DNA of 64,000 nucleotides from Akkermansiaceae bacterium (GCA_025354565.1 JANXMQ010000161.1:27681-91680), one strand, 5' to 3'. Positions 44,537-53,680 are shown, counted from the stretch's first letter. The notes: generated from the letters alone by a model not told the origin. Program-made: numbers and translations.

Positions 44537-45697
44537 TCACGGCTTGGAATGCCAGTACGCTTTCATGGCCTCAGCGCGGGCGAGGGCGGCATCGGCGGTG
44601 GTGCCGAGGAAATTGACGTGACCCATTTTCCGGCGGCCGATGGCGCGGCGCTTGCCGTAAAGATGCAGGCTGGCCTCGCTGTCTGCGAACACAGGCAACC
44701 AATCAGGCGGGGTGGTTTCGTCCTGCCAGAAATCGCCTAACAGGTTGAGCATGACGACCGGATTGAGCAGGCGCGTGGAACCTAACGGCAGGCCGATCAC
44801 CGCGCGGAGTTGTTGCTCGAACTGTGAGGTGACGCAGGCATCGAGTGTGTGGTGGCCGGAGTTGTGCGGGCGCGGGGCAATTTCATTGACGAGCAAGGTG
44901 CCATCGGTTTTCAGGAAAAACTCAACCCCGAGAATGCCGCGATAGTCCAAGGCCTCGGCGACACGGCGGGCGATGGCGGCGGCTTCCAGCGCGACCGCCG
45001 GCGAGATGCGAGCCGGGATGATCGAGACATCGAGGATGCGGTGGCGGTGGCGGTTTTCCGCCGGATCGAAGGTGACGGTTAGACCATCGGCCCCGCGCAC
45101 GGCCATCACGGAAAGTTCCTTTTCAAACGGCACCCAGGCTTCTAACACCGCACGCGGGGCATCGAAGGCGGCCCAGATTTCCGCAGGGTCTTCACTGCCT
45201 TCGAGCTTCACCTGGCCCTTGCCATCGTAGCCGAAATCGGCGGTCTTGAGCACGCTTGGACCGTCCAGGTCCTGCATCGCCGCAGCGAGGTCGGCGGCGT
45301 TGGCAATGACGGCATACCGAGTGTGCGGGATGTTGTTTTCGCGGAGGAAATTTTTCTCCCGCTCGCGGTTCTGGCAGATGCAAATTGCGTGGGGCGAGGG
45401 ATGGAGGCCGGTGCATTTGGCGACGGCTTCCAAGGTATGGCAGGGGATGTTTTCGAATTCGACCGTAGCAACCGTGACCCGGCTGCAAAAATCCTTGAGC
45501 GCGGCGGGATCGTCGAAGGGCAGGTCGATCACCTCATCGGCGCACTCCACGGCGGGAGCTTCCAGGCCACCGGTCCAAATGACGGTCCGCACGCCCATGC
45601 GGCGGGCGGCGAGGGCGAGCATCCGGCCGAGCTGGCCGCCACCGATGACGCCGACGACGCAGTGCGGCGCGTGAATAGGAATAGACGGGGTAGGCAT
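44537..45697 (-). CDS. purK: N5-carboxyaminoimidazole ribonucleotide synthase
   Basis: PurK carboxylates AIR with ATP and bicarbonate in purine synthesis and hands the product to PurE. The 386-residue protein has GVIGGGQLGRMLALAARRMG at the N-terminus, the ATP-grasp segments VLKTADFGYDGKGQ and FEKELSVMAVRG, and the metal site VNEIAPRPHNSGHHT with DACVTSQFEQQLRA. It starts 4 bp after purE ends, so the pair is an operon. A TTG four codons upstream overlapping the purE stop is an alternative start. Confidence 0.95.
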   Translation of the reverse strand: MPTPSIPIHAPHCVVGVIGGGQLGRMLALAARRMGVRTVIWTGGLEAPAVECADEVIDLPFDDPAALKDFCSRVTVATVEFENIPCHTLEAVAKCTGLHPSPHAICICQNREREKNFLRENNIPHTRYAVIANAADLAAAMQDLDGPSVLKTADFGYDGKGQVKLEGSEDPAEIWAAFDAPRAVLEAWVPFEKELSVMAVRGADGLTVTFDPAENRHRHRILDVSIIPARISPAVALEAAAIARRVAEALDYRGILGVEFFLKTDGTLLVNEIAPRPHNSGHHTLDACVTSQFEQQLRAVIGLPLGSTRLLNPVVMLNLLGDFWQDETTPPDWLPVFADSEASLHLYGKRRAIGRRKMGHVNFLGTTADAALARAEAMKAYWHSKP

Positions 45698-45701
45698 GAA
45701 A

Positions 45702-46208
45702 TCAGTCAACGGGATCGAGCGGTGGCAGGGTAGCGGATTTCACGGTGGCGGTCTGTTTTTTGCGGAAATCGGCGAGTTTCTCCACGAGCCCGGCATCGTT
45801 GTTAGCGAGCATCGCCACGGCGAACAAGGCGGCATTCACCGCGCCTGCCTTGCCGATGGCGAAGGTGGCGGTCGGGATACCGGCGGGCATTTGGACGATC
45901 GACAGCAGTGAGTCCACACCTTGCAGCGCCTTGGATTCCACCGGCACACCAAGCACCGGCAGATCGGTGATCGCGGCGGTCATGCCTGGCAAATGCGCCG
46001 CGCCGCCCGCGCCGGCGATGATGCATTTCAGGCCACGGCCACGGGCTTCGGTGGCGTAGGAAACCAGCTTGTCCGGCGTGCGGTGGGCGCTCACGACCTC
46101 CGCCTCCCACGTCACGCCGAAGTCGCGCAAGGTTCGGGCGGCGTGCTCCATCGTCGGCCAATCCGAAGTGCTTCCCATGATGATTCCGACCCGCGGTGCT
46201 GCGTTCAT
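45702..46208 (-). CDS. purE: N5-carboxyaminoimidazole ribonucleotide mutase
   Basis: PurE moves the carboxylate from N5 to C4, yielding CAIR. The 168-residue product shows [29 protein letters not shown] (with the catalytic His), [16 protein letters not shown], and [20 protein letters not shown] followed by [10 protein letters not shown], the class I signature. It is the first gene of the purE-purK operon. The gene divergent to it encodes an MBL hydrolase, with 93 bp between the starts. Confidence 0.95.
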   Translation of the reverse strand: MNAAPRVGIIMGSTSDWPTMEHAARTLRDFGVTWEAEVVSAHRTPDKLVSYATEARGRGLKCIIAGAGGAAHLPGMTAAITDLPVLGVPVESKALQGVDSLLSIVQMPAGIPTATFAIGKAGAVNAALFAVAMLANNDAGLVEKLADFRKKQTATVKSATLPPLDPVD

Positions 46209-46301
46209 GGGCGGAGCGTGACGGAGCGCTTGCCGGGCGTCAATACGCGGTCGCCAGATTGGTCGAAACTTAGGCGATGTCTCACCCGTATTTTCCGGAT
46301 C

Positions 46302-47303
46302 ATGGACACATTCTCAGCACCGGAATTCGGACGGCGGGCATTTTTGGGGGGCATACTCGCGGCGGCGGGAGGGGTGGCTCTGGGGCAGGACGCCAAGCCT
46401 GCAGAAAAGCCAAAGGCGCATGAAAACGCGCTGGTTTATCAGTTTAAGATCGGCGAGTTCGATGCTTGGTCGATCAGCGATGGCCACATGCTATTCCGCG
46501 GTGCGGTGGACATGATGTGGCCGCAGGAGGACCATCCGCAAATGACGGAATGGCTGGTAAATCATGGCGAGCGGATGGACGGAATTCCTCTCTACGTCAA
46601 CATTCTGGTGGTGCGTATCGGCAAGGAAATCGCGATTTTCGACGCAGGCTTCGGCACGAACAAAAATCCGAATCTCGCTTGGTTGCAGGACGGTTTGCGG
46701 CAGGCGGGGATCGCGCCGGAACAGGTAACGGCCGGATTCCTGAGCCACTCGCATGTGGACCACATGGCGGGATTCGTGCAGGATGGGAAACCGTTCTTTC
46801 CCAACGCGGCATTCTATTTTCTGCCCGAGGAATACGCGTTCTGGCATGCCGCCGAGCCGGATTTTTCAAAATCAAAACGCAACAAGGCTGAACTGCCGAA
46901 TCTCATCAAGTCGGTCCGCAGTCAGTTTGAGATTCTCAAGCCGCTGTCGCAGCCGGTGAAATCCGGAACCGAGTTTTTCAACGGCGCGGTGACGATCGAG
47001 GCAGCACCGGGACATACTTCCGGCCATGCGATTTTCCGGATCAAGTCAGGCAATGAGTCGTTGCTACATTTCGTGGATCTCGCGCATCACCATGGATTCA
47101 TGTTTTTCAATCCCGAGTGGTATATCGCATTCGACCATGATCCGCTACAGGGGATCGATACTCGTAAAAAAGTCTTCGCAAAAGCAGCGGCGGAACGGAC
47201 GCGGTGTTATGGATTCCATGTGCCATGGCCGGGACTCGGGCATATCTTGCCAGCGGGTAACGGGTACCTATGGCATCAGGAACGTTGGAGCTGGGGAAGT
47301 TAG
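46302..47303 (+). CDS. Tat-exported MBL-fold metallo-hydrolase
   Basis: A 333-residue protein with a twin-arginine signal ([19 protein letters not shown]), so it is exported folded to the periplasm. The metallo-beta-lactamase fold shows FDAGFGTN, the zinc motif [11 protein letters not shown] (HxHxDH), APGHTSGHA (third ligand) and [10 protein letters not shown]. This is the lactonase/hydrolase-type MBL group rather than an obvious beta-lactamase. The substrate is unknown. It is divergent from purE. A long upstream extension is antisense to purE and is discounted. Confidence 0.88.
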   Translation: MDTFSAPEFGRRAFLGGILAAAGGVALGQDAKPAEKPKAHENALVYQFKIGEFDAWSISDGHMLFRGAVDMMWPQEDHPQMTEWLVNHGERMDGIPLYVNILVVRIGKEIAIFDAGFGTNKNPNLAWLQDGLRQAGIAPEQVTAGFLSHSHVDHMAGFVQDGKPFFPNAAFYFLPEEYAFWHAAEPDFSKSKRNKAELPNLIKSVRSQFEILKPLSQPVKSGTEFFNGAVTIEAAPGHTSGHAIFRIKSGNESLLHFVDLAHHHGFMFFNPEWYIAFDHDPLQGIDTRKKVFAKAAAERTRCYGFHVPWPGLGHILPAGNGYLWHQERWSWGS

Positions 47304-47308
47304 AAGTG

Positions 47309-47322
47309 GTTGAGAGTTGAGA
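47309..47322. repeat. Two-copy heptanucleotide repeat
   Basis: GTTGAGA occurs twice just after the MBL gene. The unit is a rotation of the heptamer tract in uvrA at 3461. Confidence 0.5.
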
Positions 47323-47386
47323 GAATCCGCCTGCTCCCATTCTGGTGCGGGATGAAGATCAGAGACGAAATCAATTTCGCGAGCCG

Positions 47387-48826
47387 TTAGTTCGGAATCT
47401 CGTTGAGGGTGTACCAGGTCTCGGGGTGCCAGAGGAGGTTGCTGGTGGCAGATTTCACGCCTTGGGCGGTGAGGTGGTGAATGTGGCCGCGGACGAGGCC
47501 GTCGATTTTCAGGTGAACGGATTTTTTGTCCGACGAGACGATGGCGGCGGTGATTTTCGGCGTGGTCTGATCGACTTCCGGACTGCCGTAGTCGGCCTGA
47601 TAGATGTAAGTGAAAGTATCCATCGCATAGCTGTTAGGATTGCCAGCAGTGGTGGGATCGACGGGTTCGGTGAAATGCACGTCGAAGCCGTCGCGGGCGG
47701 CGGTGATGGTTTCCATTTCAAAAGGAGTTTTACCGGTCCACTTCACGCGCTCGAAGGTGAAGGGCTTGGTGCCGCGAGAAGCCCAGCCTCGGTTAGATCC
47801 TCCGGCGAAGAGGATGCCCGCTTCCTGATCGAGGCGAACGGGAATGAGGCCGCATTCAAAGTCCTCGAGGAAATGAAAAACCGCGCCCTGATAGAGTCCT
47901 TTGATTTTTTCCAAGCAGACGCGTTGGACTTGCGAATGCGTTTGTTCGCCGACATAGAGTTGCTTCGCCCATGGGCCGAATTTTCCGCCGCTTTGGTCGC
48001 AGGCGATGCCGGTGGGGGATTGGCCGACTTTTCCGTGTGGGAAGATGACGGCGGGAGGGATGAAATCGGGGAATTTGGTGCGCTCGGTGAGAATGCGCGA
48101 CTTGTCCGCAACATCGGGCGGAGCGGGGAGGTTGGCGAGGGTGTGGAATTTGTTGCCCGTGGGGTTGCCTTGGAAGGAGCCGGGCTTGAGCCATTTGAGC
48201 GAGGACGAGCCGTTCCAGACGCCTTGGTTGTCCATGTAGAAGGCATCGCCCTCGGCATTGAAGCCGATGCCACCGGGCGAGCGGATGCCGGAGCAGGTGG
48301 GGATCATTTTCCCATCCGGTGTCACGCGCACGCACCAGCCGCGCCATGGAGCCTCGGCGGTGTAGGAGCCTGTTAGGCAAAGGGCGACCCAAATATTACC
48401 TTCTTTGTCAGGAGTGCTGCCAAACGCGAATTCATGGTAATCTCCGGTGATGCCCCAGTCTTGGCAGATGGTCTCGAAATCGTCGGCGATGCCGTCCTTG
48501 TCGGTGTCTGCGATGCGGGTGACTTCTGGGCGTTGAGTGAGCCAAAGTGAGCCGTCTTTCCAGAACATGCCGAAGGGTTCGTGGAGGTTTTGGGCGAATT
48601 TTTTCCAAGAGACCTTTGTTAGGTCATCGCCGTAAGCGCCTTTGCAGATCCAGAGATCGCCGCGACGGGTGGTGACGGCGACTTGTTGGTCGGGCATCAG
48701 CGCGATCGAGCCGATTTCCATGACCTCACCGGGTGGGAGCGGGATTTCCTCGCGGGTGTAGAAATCGGATTGTTGGGCCGCGCTGGCGAGGGTGGCGGTT
48801 AGAAATAGAGAGAAGATGAAGCGCAT
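47387..48826 (-). CDS. Sorbosone-dehydrogenase-like beta-propeller protein, copy 1
   Basis: A 479-residue exported protein (signal MRFIFSLFLTATLASAAQ). Repeated propeller blades include MPDQQVAVTTRRGDLWICKG, SLWLTQRPEVTRIADTDKDG and GIRSPGGIGFNAEGDAFY. Also present are LYVGEQTHSQVQRV and FAGGSNRGWASRG, as in PQQ/sorbosone-type dehydrogenases of PVC bacteria. It is ~80-85% alike by eye to the gene at 50607. It forms a gene pair with the cytochrome c/PA14 gene upstream, suggesting a periplasmic oxidase-plus-electron-acceptor unit for sugars. A long upstream frame through the inverted repeat is discounted. The cofactor is inferred. Confidence 0.8.
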   Translation of the reverse strand: MRFIFSLFLTATLASAAQQSDFYTREEIPLPPGEVMEIGSIALMPDQQVAVTTRRGDLWICKGAYGDDLTKVSWKKFAQNLHEPFGMFWKDGSLWLTQRPEVTRIADTDKDGIADDFETICQDWGITGDYHEFAFGSTPDKEGNIWVALCLTGSYTAEAPWRGWCVRVTPDGKMIPTCSGIRSPGGIGFNAEGDAFYMDNQGVWNGSSSLKWLKPGSFQGNPTGNKFHTLANLPAPPDVADKSRILTERTKFPDFIPPAVIFPHGKVGQSPTGIACDQSGGKFGPWAKQLYVGEQTHSQVQRVCLEKIKGLYQGAVFHFLEDFECGLIPVRLDQEAGILFAGGSNRGWASRGTKPFTFERVKWTGKTPFEMETITAARDGFDVHFTEPVDPTTAGNPNSYAMDTFTYIYQADYGSPEVDQTTPKITAAIVSSDKKSVHLKIDGLVRGHIHHLTAQGVKSATSNLLWHPETWYTLNEIPN

Positions 48827-48919
48827 GGGAACAGAGTTGCTAGTTTTCAGTTTACCGGAGGATGAAGACTGGTGTCTTGTAAAATGAACATTGGTCGATG
48901 CTGCGCAGCTTCGAACTCT

Positions 48920-49045
48920 TGGGGAGCACACGCGCCCTCGCGTGTGGTTTTCGACGCCCTCGTCGGAAACTGCGTGGAATGGCCTCAAATGCAGGTCTTC
49001 GACGAGGGCGCCAAAGACGACACGCGAGGGCGCGTGTGCTCCCCA
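48920..49045. repeat. 126-bp element with perfect 26-bp inverted repeats
   Basis: The arms at 48920-48945 and 49020-49045 are exact reverse complements. Each arm itself contains the palindrome CACACGCG-CCCT-CGCGTGTG (or its complement). Inner segments around ACGAGGGCG are also partly complementary, so the whole element can fold into a long hairpin. It sits in the 267-bp gap between the propeller and cytochrome genes. The outer flank reads GGGGAGC/GCTCCCC. Confidence 0.85.
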
Positions 49046-49093
49046 TGGATGCTTCGCCAGCGACCCATCCGACACTTTGAATTTGATAGAACA

Positions 49094-50593
49094 CTAGGGC
49101 TTCCAGCGGTAGATGAGGGTGGTTTGCTTGCCGGCTTTCACGATACTTATCATGGGGCCGGTCGAGGATCGGATTGGGCCGCCATCCATTTGGACGGTCA
49201 TTTTATCTCCGATGGCCTCTTCGCAAACCGAGAATTCCACCCAGTTGGGGTTCTCGACGGTTGAATCAGGTTCCTCGCTGGTTCCATCTGGATTGGAGCT
49301 GGCGTCAATCAGAGAGATCTTTCTGACGAGAGCCCCGTTTTCGGCAGACCAAGAATCGAGAAGAATTCTTTTCGGACTGAGCTGGATGACGAAGGTCGGG
49401 TTTCCAGCAGGATCGAGTTTGTAACCGCGGAATTTTGCTTCCTTTGGTAGATTTTGCTTCTTGCTCAGAGTGACTACATTCTCCCCCGCAGGTGGATTTT
49501 TGTCGGTGCCGCGTGATAGCCATTTGTTTGCGCCGTCGATGAACTTGCCGGTCCAGAGGAGTTCGGGGGCGAGGTTGTCGGCGGAGTAGGCGAGGTTGAG
49601 ACCGCCGGGGAAGCCGACGCCGATGGCACGCGGGGTGGTGCCGTCGATGAAATTCCGATAGATGACGGGGCGGTTACCGTTTGGCGCGAGTAGGATGGAT
49701 TCACGAGGCTTGGAGACGGTGGCGGGAGGATCGGTGAGCCATTTCATTTCGGTGGAACCAGGGGCTTTCCAACCAATGGCGATGCCTTGTGCTCCGGTGT
49801 GCTGGAGGTATTCCACGCGGATGGAATGTGGGCCTTTGGTGCGGGTGGAGATGTCGCCTTGGGCACGGGAGCCGTCCATGGGGCCGAAGCCGTTCAGTTC
49901 GGTTAGAATGTCGCCGTCGAAAATGATTCTAGCAGCTCCGGCGGAGTCGAGGCGGAAGTAGTAGTCACCGTCGGTGGCAGCGTCGAAGGTGCCTTCCCAG
50001 ACCATGGCGTAGTGTTCCTTGTAGGGGGAATCCGTTAGGCTGATGATGCCGTCGTGTTCTTCCTCGATGTTCTCGGCCTTGAGTTTGGCGAAGTCCGGCA
50101 GGTATTTCCACTCGCCTTTATACACTTGGGATTTGAGATTGGTGAGGGCGGTTTTCTCAAAGGGTAAGGGATGGAGCTTGAGGATTTCCGGGGCGGTCCA
50201 TGGCATGGCGCGATCAGCCACAGCGGCACGAATGCTTTTCACCTGCCCGGCGGTGACGGGTCCGGCTTGGTTGCCCCATGAGGTGCGGACGTGAGTGAGG
50301 ATGGCGGCGATTTGGTCCTCGGGGAGAGTGGCACCTTGCGGGGGCATTTCGAGGTTGTAGGTTTTCCCTAACACATCGACAGGTCCGGTTAGACCTTTGA
50401 GGACGATTTTTACGGCGCGGTCTGGATCACCTGCTAGATACGGGCTTCCTGCGAGTGGCGGGAAGGTGCCGCCGGTGGCTCCTTTGCCGTCGGCGGCGTG
50501 GCAAGCGGAGCAATAGAGGGTGAAAAGCTGCTGCCCGTCCTGAGCAGAGAGCGGGCTTGCAAACATGAGGCCGAGGAGCAGGCGTTGGAGCAT
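49094..50593 (-). CDS. Cytochrome c/PA14-domain protein, copy 1
   Basis: A 499-residue exported protein. The signal peptide is followed by a class I cytochrome c domain with the haem motif LYCSACHAADGKG, and a distal methionine in EMPPQGATLP. A middle region (~145-190) leads into a PA14-like carbohydrate-binding domain (AMVWEGTFDAATDGDYYFRL, GSRAQGDISTRTKGPHSIRV). The C-terminal domain is of unknown type. It is paralogous to the gene at 52226, and alternates with propeller genes. The two genes probably act together in periplasmic electron transfer. The start was set at MLQRLLLGLMFA; the longer frame overlaps the neighbouring propeller gene in antiphase. Confidence 0.82.
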   Translation of the reverse strand: MLQRLLLGLMFASPLSAQDGQQLFTLYCSACHAADGKGATGGTFPPLAGSPYLAGDPDRAVKIVLKGLTGPVDVLGKTYNLEMPPQGATLPEDQIAAILTHVRTSWGNQAGPVTAGQVKSIRAAVADRAMPWTAPEILKLHPLPFEKTALTNLKSQVYKGEWKYLPDFAKLKAENIEEEHDGIISLTDSPYKEHYAMVWEGTFDAATDGDYYFRLDSAGAARIIFDGDILTELNGFGPMDGSRAQGDISTRTKGPHSIRVEYLQHTGAQGIAIGWKAPGSTEMKWLTDPPATVSKPRESILLAPNGNRPVIYRNFIDGTTPRAIGVGFPGGLNLAYSADNLAPELLWTGKFIDGANKWLSRGTDKNPPAGENVVTLSKKQNLPKEAKFRGYKLDPAGNPTFVIQLSPKRILLDSWSAENGALVRKISLIDASSNPDGTSEEPDSTVENPNWVEFSVCEEAIGDKMTVQMDGGPIRSSTGPMISIVKAGKQTTLIYRWKP

Positions 50594-50606
50594 GAGGTTG
50601 CTGTTG

Positions 50607-52076
50607 TTAGTCCGGAATCTCATTAAGCGTGTACCAACCTTCGGGATGCCAGAGAGTCTGCCCGGAAGCAGATATAATGCCGTTTGCCACGAGGTGGTGG
50701 ATGTGGCCACGGACGAGACCATCGACCTTGAGGTGGACGGATTTTTTGTCGGGTGACACGGTGGCGGCGGAAATGACCGGGGTGGTTGCATCGACTTGTG
50801 GGCTGCCATAATCGGCCTGATGGATATAAGTAAAGGCGTCCATCGAGTAGCTGGTAGGATTGCCGGCGGTAGCGGCATCGACGGGTTCGGTGAAGTGGAC
50901 ATCGAAGCCGTCGTGGGCAGCGGTGATGGTTGCCATTTCGAAGGGGTCTTTGCCGGTCCATCTGACGCGCACAAAGGTAAAGGGCTTGGTGCCGCGAGAG
51001 GCCCAGCCGCGATTGGAACCACCGGCGAAGAGAGTGCCATTTTCCTGATCCAAGCGCACCGGGATGAGTCCGGCTTCGAAGCCATCGAGGAAATGGAAGA
51101 CGGCACCCTGATAGAGGCCTTTGACTTTTTCAAGGTTGACGCGCTGGACTTGGGAGTGGGTTTGCTCGCCGACGTAGAGTTGTTTGGCCCATGGGCCGAA
51201 TTTCCCACCGCTCATGTCGCAGGCGATGCCGGTGGGTGATTGTCCAACGATTCCGTGAGGGAGGATGACGGCGGGAGGGATGAATTCCGGAAACTTGGTG
51301 CGCTCGGTGAGGATGCGGGACTTGCTGGCGACTTCCGGGGGAGCGGGAAGGTTGGCGAGCTTGTGGTATTTGTTGCCAACAGGGTTGCCTTGGAAAGAGC
51401 CGGGCTTGAGCCACTTGATGGACGAGGAGCCGTTCCAGGTGCCTTGGTTGTCGGTCATGAACATGTCGCCTTCGGCATTCATTCCGATGCCGCCGGGTGA
51501 GCGAAGCCCGGAGCAGGTCGGGATCATTTTCCCATCCGGAGTGACACGCATGGCCCAGCCACGCCAGTTAGACTCGGCGTTGAAGGATCCAGTTAGGGTG
51601 AGACAAACCCAGATGTTGCCGTCCTTGTCGGGCTCGCTGCCGAAGGCGTATTCGTGGTAGTCGCCCTTGATGCCCCAGTCCTGGCAGATGGTCTGGAACT
51701 TGTCGGCGATGCCGTCGTTGTTTTTGTCGGTGATGCGAGTGACTTCGGGGCGCTGGGTGAGCCAGAGCGAGCCATCTTTCCAGAACATGCCGAGTGGTTC
51801 GTGGAGGTTCTGAGCGAATTTTTTCCAAGTGACTTTGGTGAGGTCGCTGTCGTAGGCGCCTTTGCAGATCCAGAGGTCGCCGCGACGGGTCGTTACGGCA
51901 ACTTGTTGGTCAGGCATGAGCGCAATGGAGCCGATTTCCATGACCTCGCCGGGCGGCAGGGGGATTTCCTCGCGGGTGTAGAAGTCGGATTGCTGGGCCG
52001 CGTGGACGACTGATAGAAACAGCGAACAACCGAGGGGGAAGATCGGACGTAGAAGGGAATATGGGTAGGCGTGCAT
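50607..52076 (-). CDS. Sorbosone-dehydrogenase-like beta-propeller protein, copy 2
   Basis: A 489-residue exported propeller protein. The N-terminal signal differs from copy 1 (PLGCSLFLSVVHA). From QQSDFYTREEIPLPPGEV onward the two are nearly collinear. Shared blocks include WNGSSSIKWLKPGSFQGNP, VGEQTHSQVQRVNLEKVKGL and FAGGSNRGWASRG. The stop is 13 bp before the start of the next cytochrome gene on this strand. The similarity at DNA and protein level indicates tandem duplication of a two-gene cassette rather than independent acquisition. Confidence 0.8.
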   Translation of the reverse strand: MHAYPYSLLRPIFPLGCSLFLSVVHAAQQSDFYTREEIPLPPGEVMEIGSIALMPDQQVAVTTRRGDLWICKGAYDSDLTKVTWKKFAQNLHEPLGMFWKDGSLWLTQRPEVTRITDKNNDGIADKFQTICQDWGIKGDYHEYAFGSEPDKDGNIWVCLTLTGSFNAESNWRGWAMRVTPDGKMIPTCSGLRSPGGIGMNAEGDMFMTDNQGTWNGSSSIKWLKPGSFQGNPVGNKYHKLANLPAPPEVASKSRILTERTKFPEFIPPAVILPHGIVGQSPTGIACDMSGGKFGPWAKQLYVGEQTHSQVQRVNLEKVKGLYQGAVFHFLDGFEAGLIPVRLDQENGTLFAGGSNRGWASRGTKPFTFVRVRWTGKDPFEMATITAAHDGFDVHFTEPVDAATAGNPTSYSMDAFTYIHQADYGSPQVDATTPVISAATVSPDKKSVHLKVDGLVRGHIHHLVANGIISASGQTLWHPEGWYTLNEIPD

Positions 52077-52225
52077 TTTGGGAAGATTTACAGGCGAAAT
52101 AAATTTGTCGATGGACTAGCCGGTCAGGGCTTCGCCGCTTTGTTCAAAGTCCACTATCGCGGACTCTGGATTCGCGGTCCGTGGAGAGGCTTCGCGCGGA
52201 ATGAATTCCGCGCTCCAATTAGGGA
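52077..52225. repeat. Palindrome cluster between duplicated cassettes, with GCTCC flank
   Basis: At 52194-52213 the dyad GCGCGGAAT-GA-ATTCCGCGC is perfect and is followed by TCC, giving GCTCC. Upstream, AGTCC and GGACT arms flank 8 nt near 52150-52165. No gene is present in this 149-bp gap. Confidence 0.6.
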
Positions 52226-53680
52226 TTATTTCCAGTGGTAGGTAAGGGTGACGGTTTTGCCGGGGGTGAGCTTGAGAGTGGTTTTGGTATTGGTTGTTTC
52301 CAATGAGCCGCCTTCGGCAGTGATGGAGAGTTGGGCTTCGATGGATTTGTCGGCGATGAGAATTTCAAGGGCTGGACCGCTGCCGGTTAGGGTGAGTTTG
52401 CGGATGATGGTGTTAGATTCGGCGTGGTAGGAATCGACCAAGGAGTCAGAACCGATAGTGACGGAGAAGGCGGGATTTCCTGATGAATCCAGATCATAGC
52501 CGACGAATTTGGCGTTTTCCGGCAATGCGCGGGACTTGCTAGGGCTGACGACATTTTGTCCGGCTGGCGGGTTATCTGCGGTGCCGCGTTCGTTCCATTT
52601 TTTAGTGCCTTCGATGAACTCGCCGGTCCAGAGGAGTTCGGGAGCGAGATTGTCGGCACTGTAGGCGAGATTGATGCCGCCGGGGAAACCAACGCCGATG
52701 GCGCGGGGGGTGGTGCCGGAGATGAAATTCCGATAGATGACGGGGCGGTCGCCATCCGGGCCGACGGGGATCGAGGTGGGTTGCACGGCCAGCACATTCG
52801 TCGTGTCTTCGGTGAGCCAGTGGAGGATCTTTGCGCGCGTGGAGGACCATGCGAGGGCGAGTCCTTTGTTGCCTTTCTTTTGGAAATATTCGACGCGGAT
52901 GGGGTGGGGACCTTGGAGCAAAGTGAGTTTGCCTTCCTGGGCGCGCGAGCCATCCATGGGGCCGATGCCTTTGACTTCGACGACCTTGGAGTTGTCGATG
53001 TAGAGAGTTGCGCCGTCGTCGGCATCGAGGAGGAAGGTGAAGATACCAACGGTGGGTGCAACGAAATCGCCGGTCCAGACCATGGCGAAATCTTCAGCGG
53101 CGGGGGCGTTTTTGAGGGTGAGGATGCCGTCGTGCTCTTCCTCGACGTTGGTGGCCTTTTCTTTGGAGAAATCGGGCATTTCATCCCAATCACCACGGAA
53201 ACTTTGCGAAAGCAGGTTGGCTATGACGGATTTTTCCAAGGGGAAGGGATGCAGCTTGAGGATCTCTGGGGCGGTCCACGGCGTGGCGCGGTCGGCGACG
53301 GAGGCACGGCTCGTTTTCACCTGATCGGTGGTGATGGGGCCGGCATGATTTCCCCATGAGGAGCGAACGTGGGTGAGGATGGCGGCAATTTGGTCGTCCG
53401 GGAGGACGGCACCTTGGGGCGGCATTTCGAGGTTATAGGTTTTGCCCAAGACATCGACGGGGCCAGTGAGACCCTTGAGGACGATTTTTATCGCGCGGTC
53501 GGGATCTCCCGCGACGTAGGGGCTTTCCGCGAGCGGTGGGAAGGTGCCGCCGGTGGCCCCTTTGCCGTCGGCAGCGTGGCAGGCGGAGCAATAGAGGGAG
53601 AAAAGCTGTGGGCCGTCTTGGGCAGGGAGCGGGGCGGCTAGCGTGAAGTATGCGAGCAGAGGTAATAGGAAGCGGCTCAT
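52226..53680 (-). CDS. Cytochrome c/PA14-domain protein, copy 2
   Basis: A 484-residue exported protein with the signal MSRFLLPLLAYFTLAAPLPA. The cytochrome c domain has LYCSACHAADGKGATGGTFP and EMPPQGAVLPDDQ. The PA14-like domain includes FAMVWTGDFVAPTVGIFTFL and GATLYIDNSKVVEVKG. The C-terminal region matches copy 1 with RPVIYRNFISGTTPRAIGVG and LAYSADNLAPELLWTGEF. I chose the Met at the signal peptide and not a 27-codon extension. It is the first gene of the four-gene duplicated cluster reading leftwards. Confidence 0.82.
   Translation of the reverse strand: MSRFLLPLLAYFTLAAPLPAQDGPQLFSLYCSACHAADGKGATGGTFPPLAESPYVAGDPDRAIKIVLKGLTGPVDVLGKTYNLEMPPQGAVLPDDQIAAILTHVRSSWGNHAGPITTDQVKTSRASVADRATPWTAPEILKLHPFPLEKSVIANLLSQSFRGDWDEMPDFSKEKATNVEEEHDGILTLKNAPAAEDFAMVWTGDFVAPTVGIFTFLLDADDGATLYIDNSKVVEVKGIGPMDGSRAQEGKLTLLQGPHPIRVEYFQKKGNKGLALAWSSTRAKILHWLTEDTTNVLAVQPTSIPVGPDGDRPVIYRNFISGTTPRAIGVGFPGGINLAYSADNLAPELLWTGEFIEGTKKWNERGTADNPPAGQNVVSPSKSRALPENAKFVGYDLDSSGNPAFSVTIGSDSLVDSYHAESNTIIRKLTLTGSGPALEILIADKSIEAQLSITAEGGSLETTNTKTTLKLTPGKTVTLTYHWK

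Noticed and set aside
47345..48376. 343-codon plus-strand frame, Gly/Ala/Asp-rich
   Set aside because: Antisense to the propeller gene. The same shadow recurs opposite copy 2, as expected from codon structure.
50594..51208. N-terminal extension of the cytochrome c gene
   Set aside because: It overlaps the neighbouring propeller gene in another frame; the signal peptide at 50593 is the natural start.
52556..53359. 267-codon plus-strand frame
   Set aside because: Antisense to the cytochrome c/PA14 gene.
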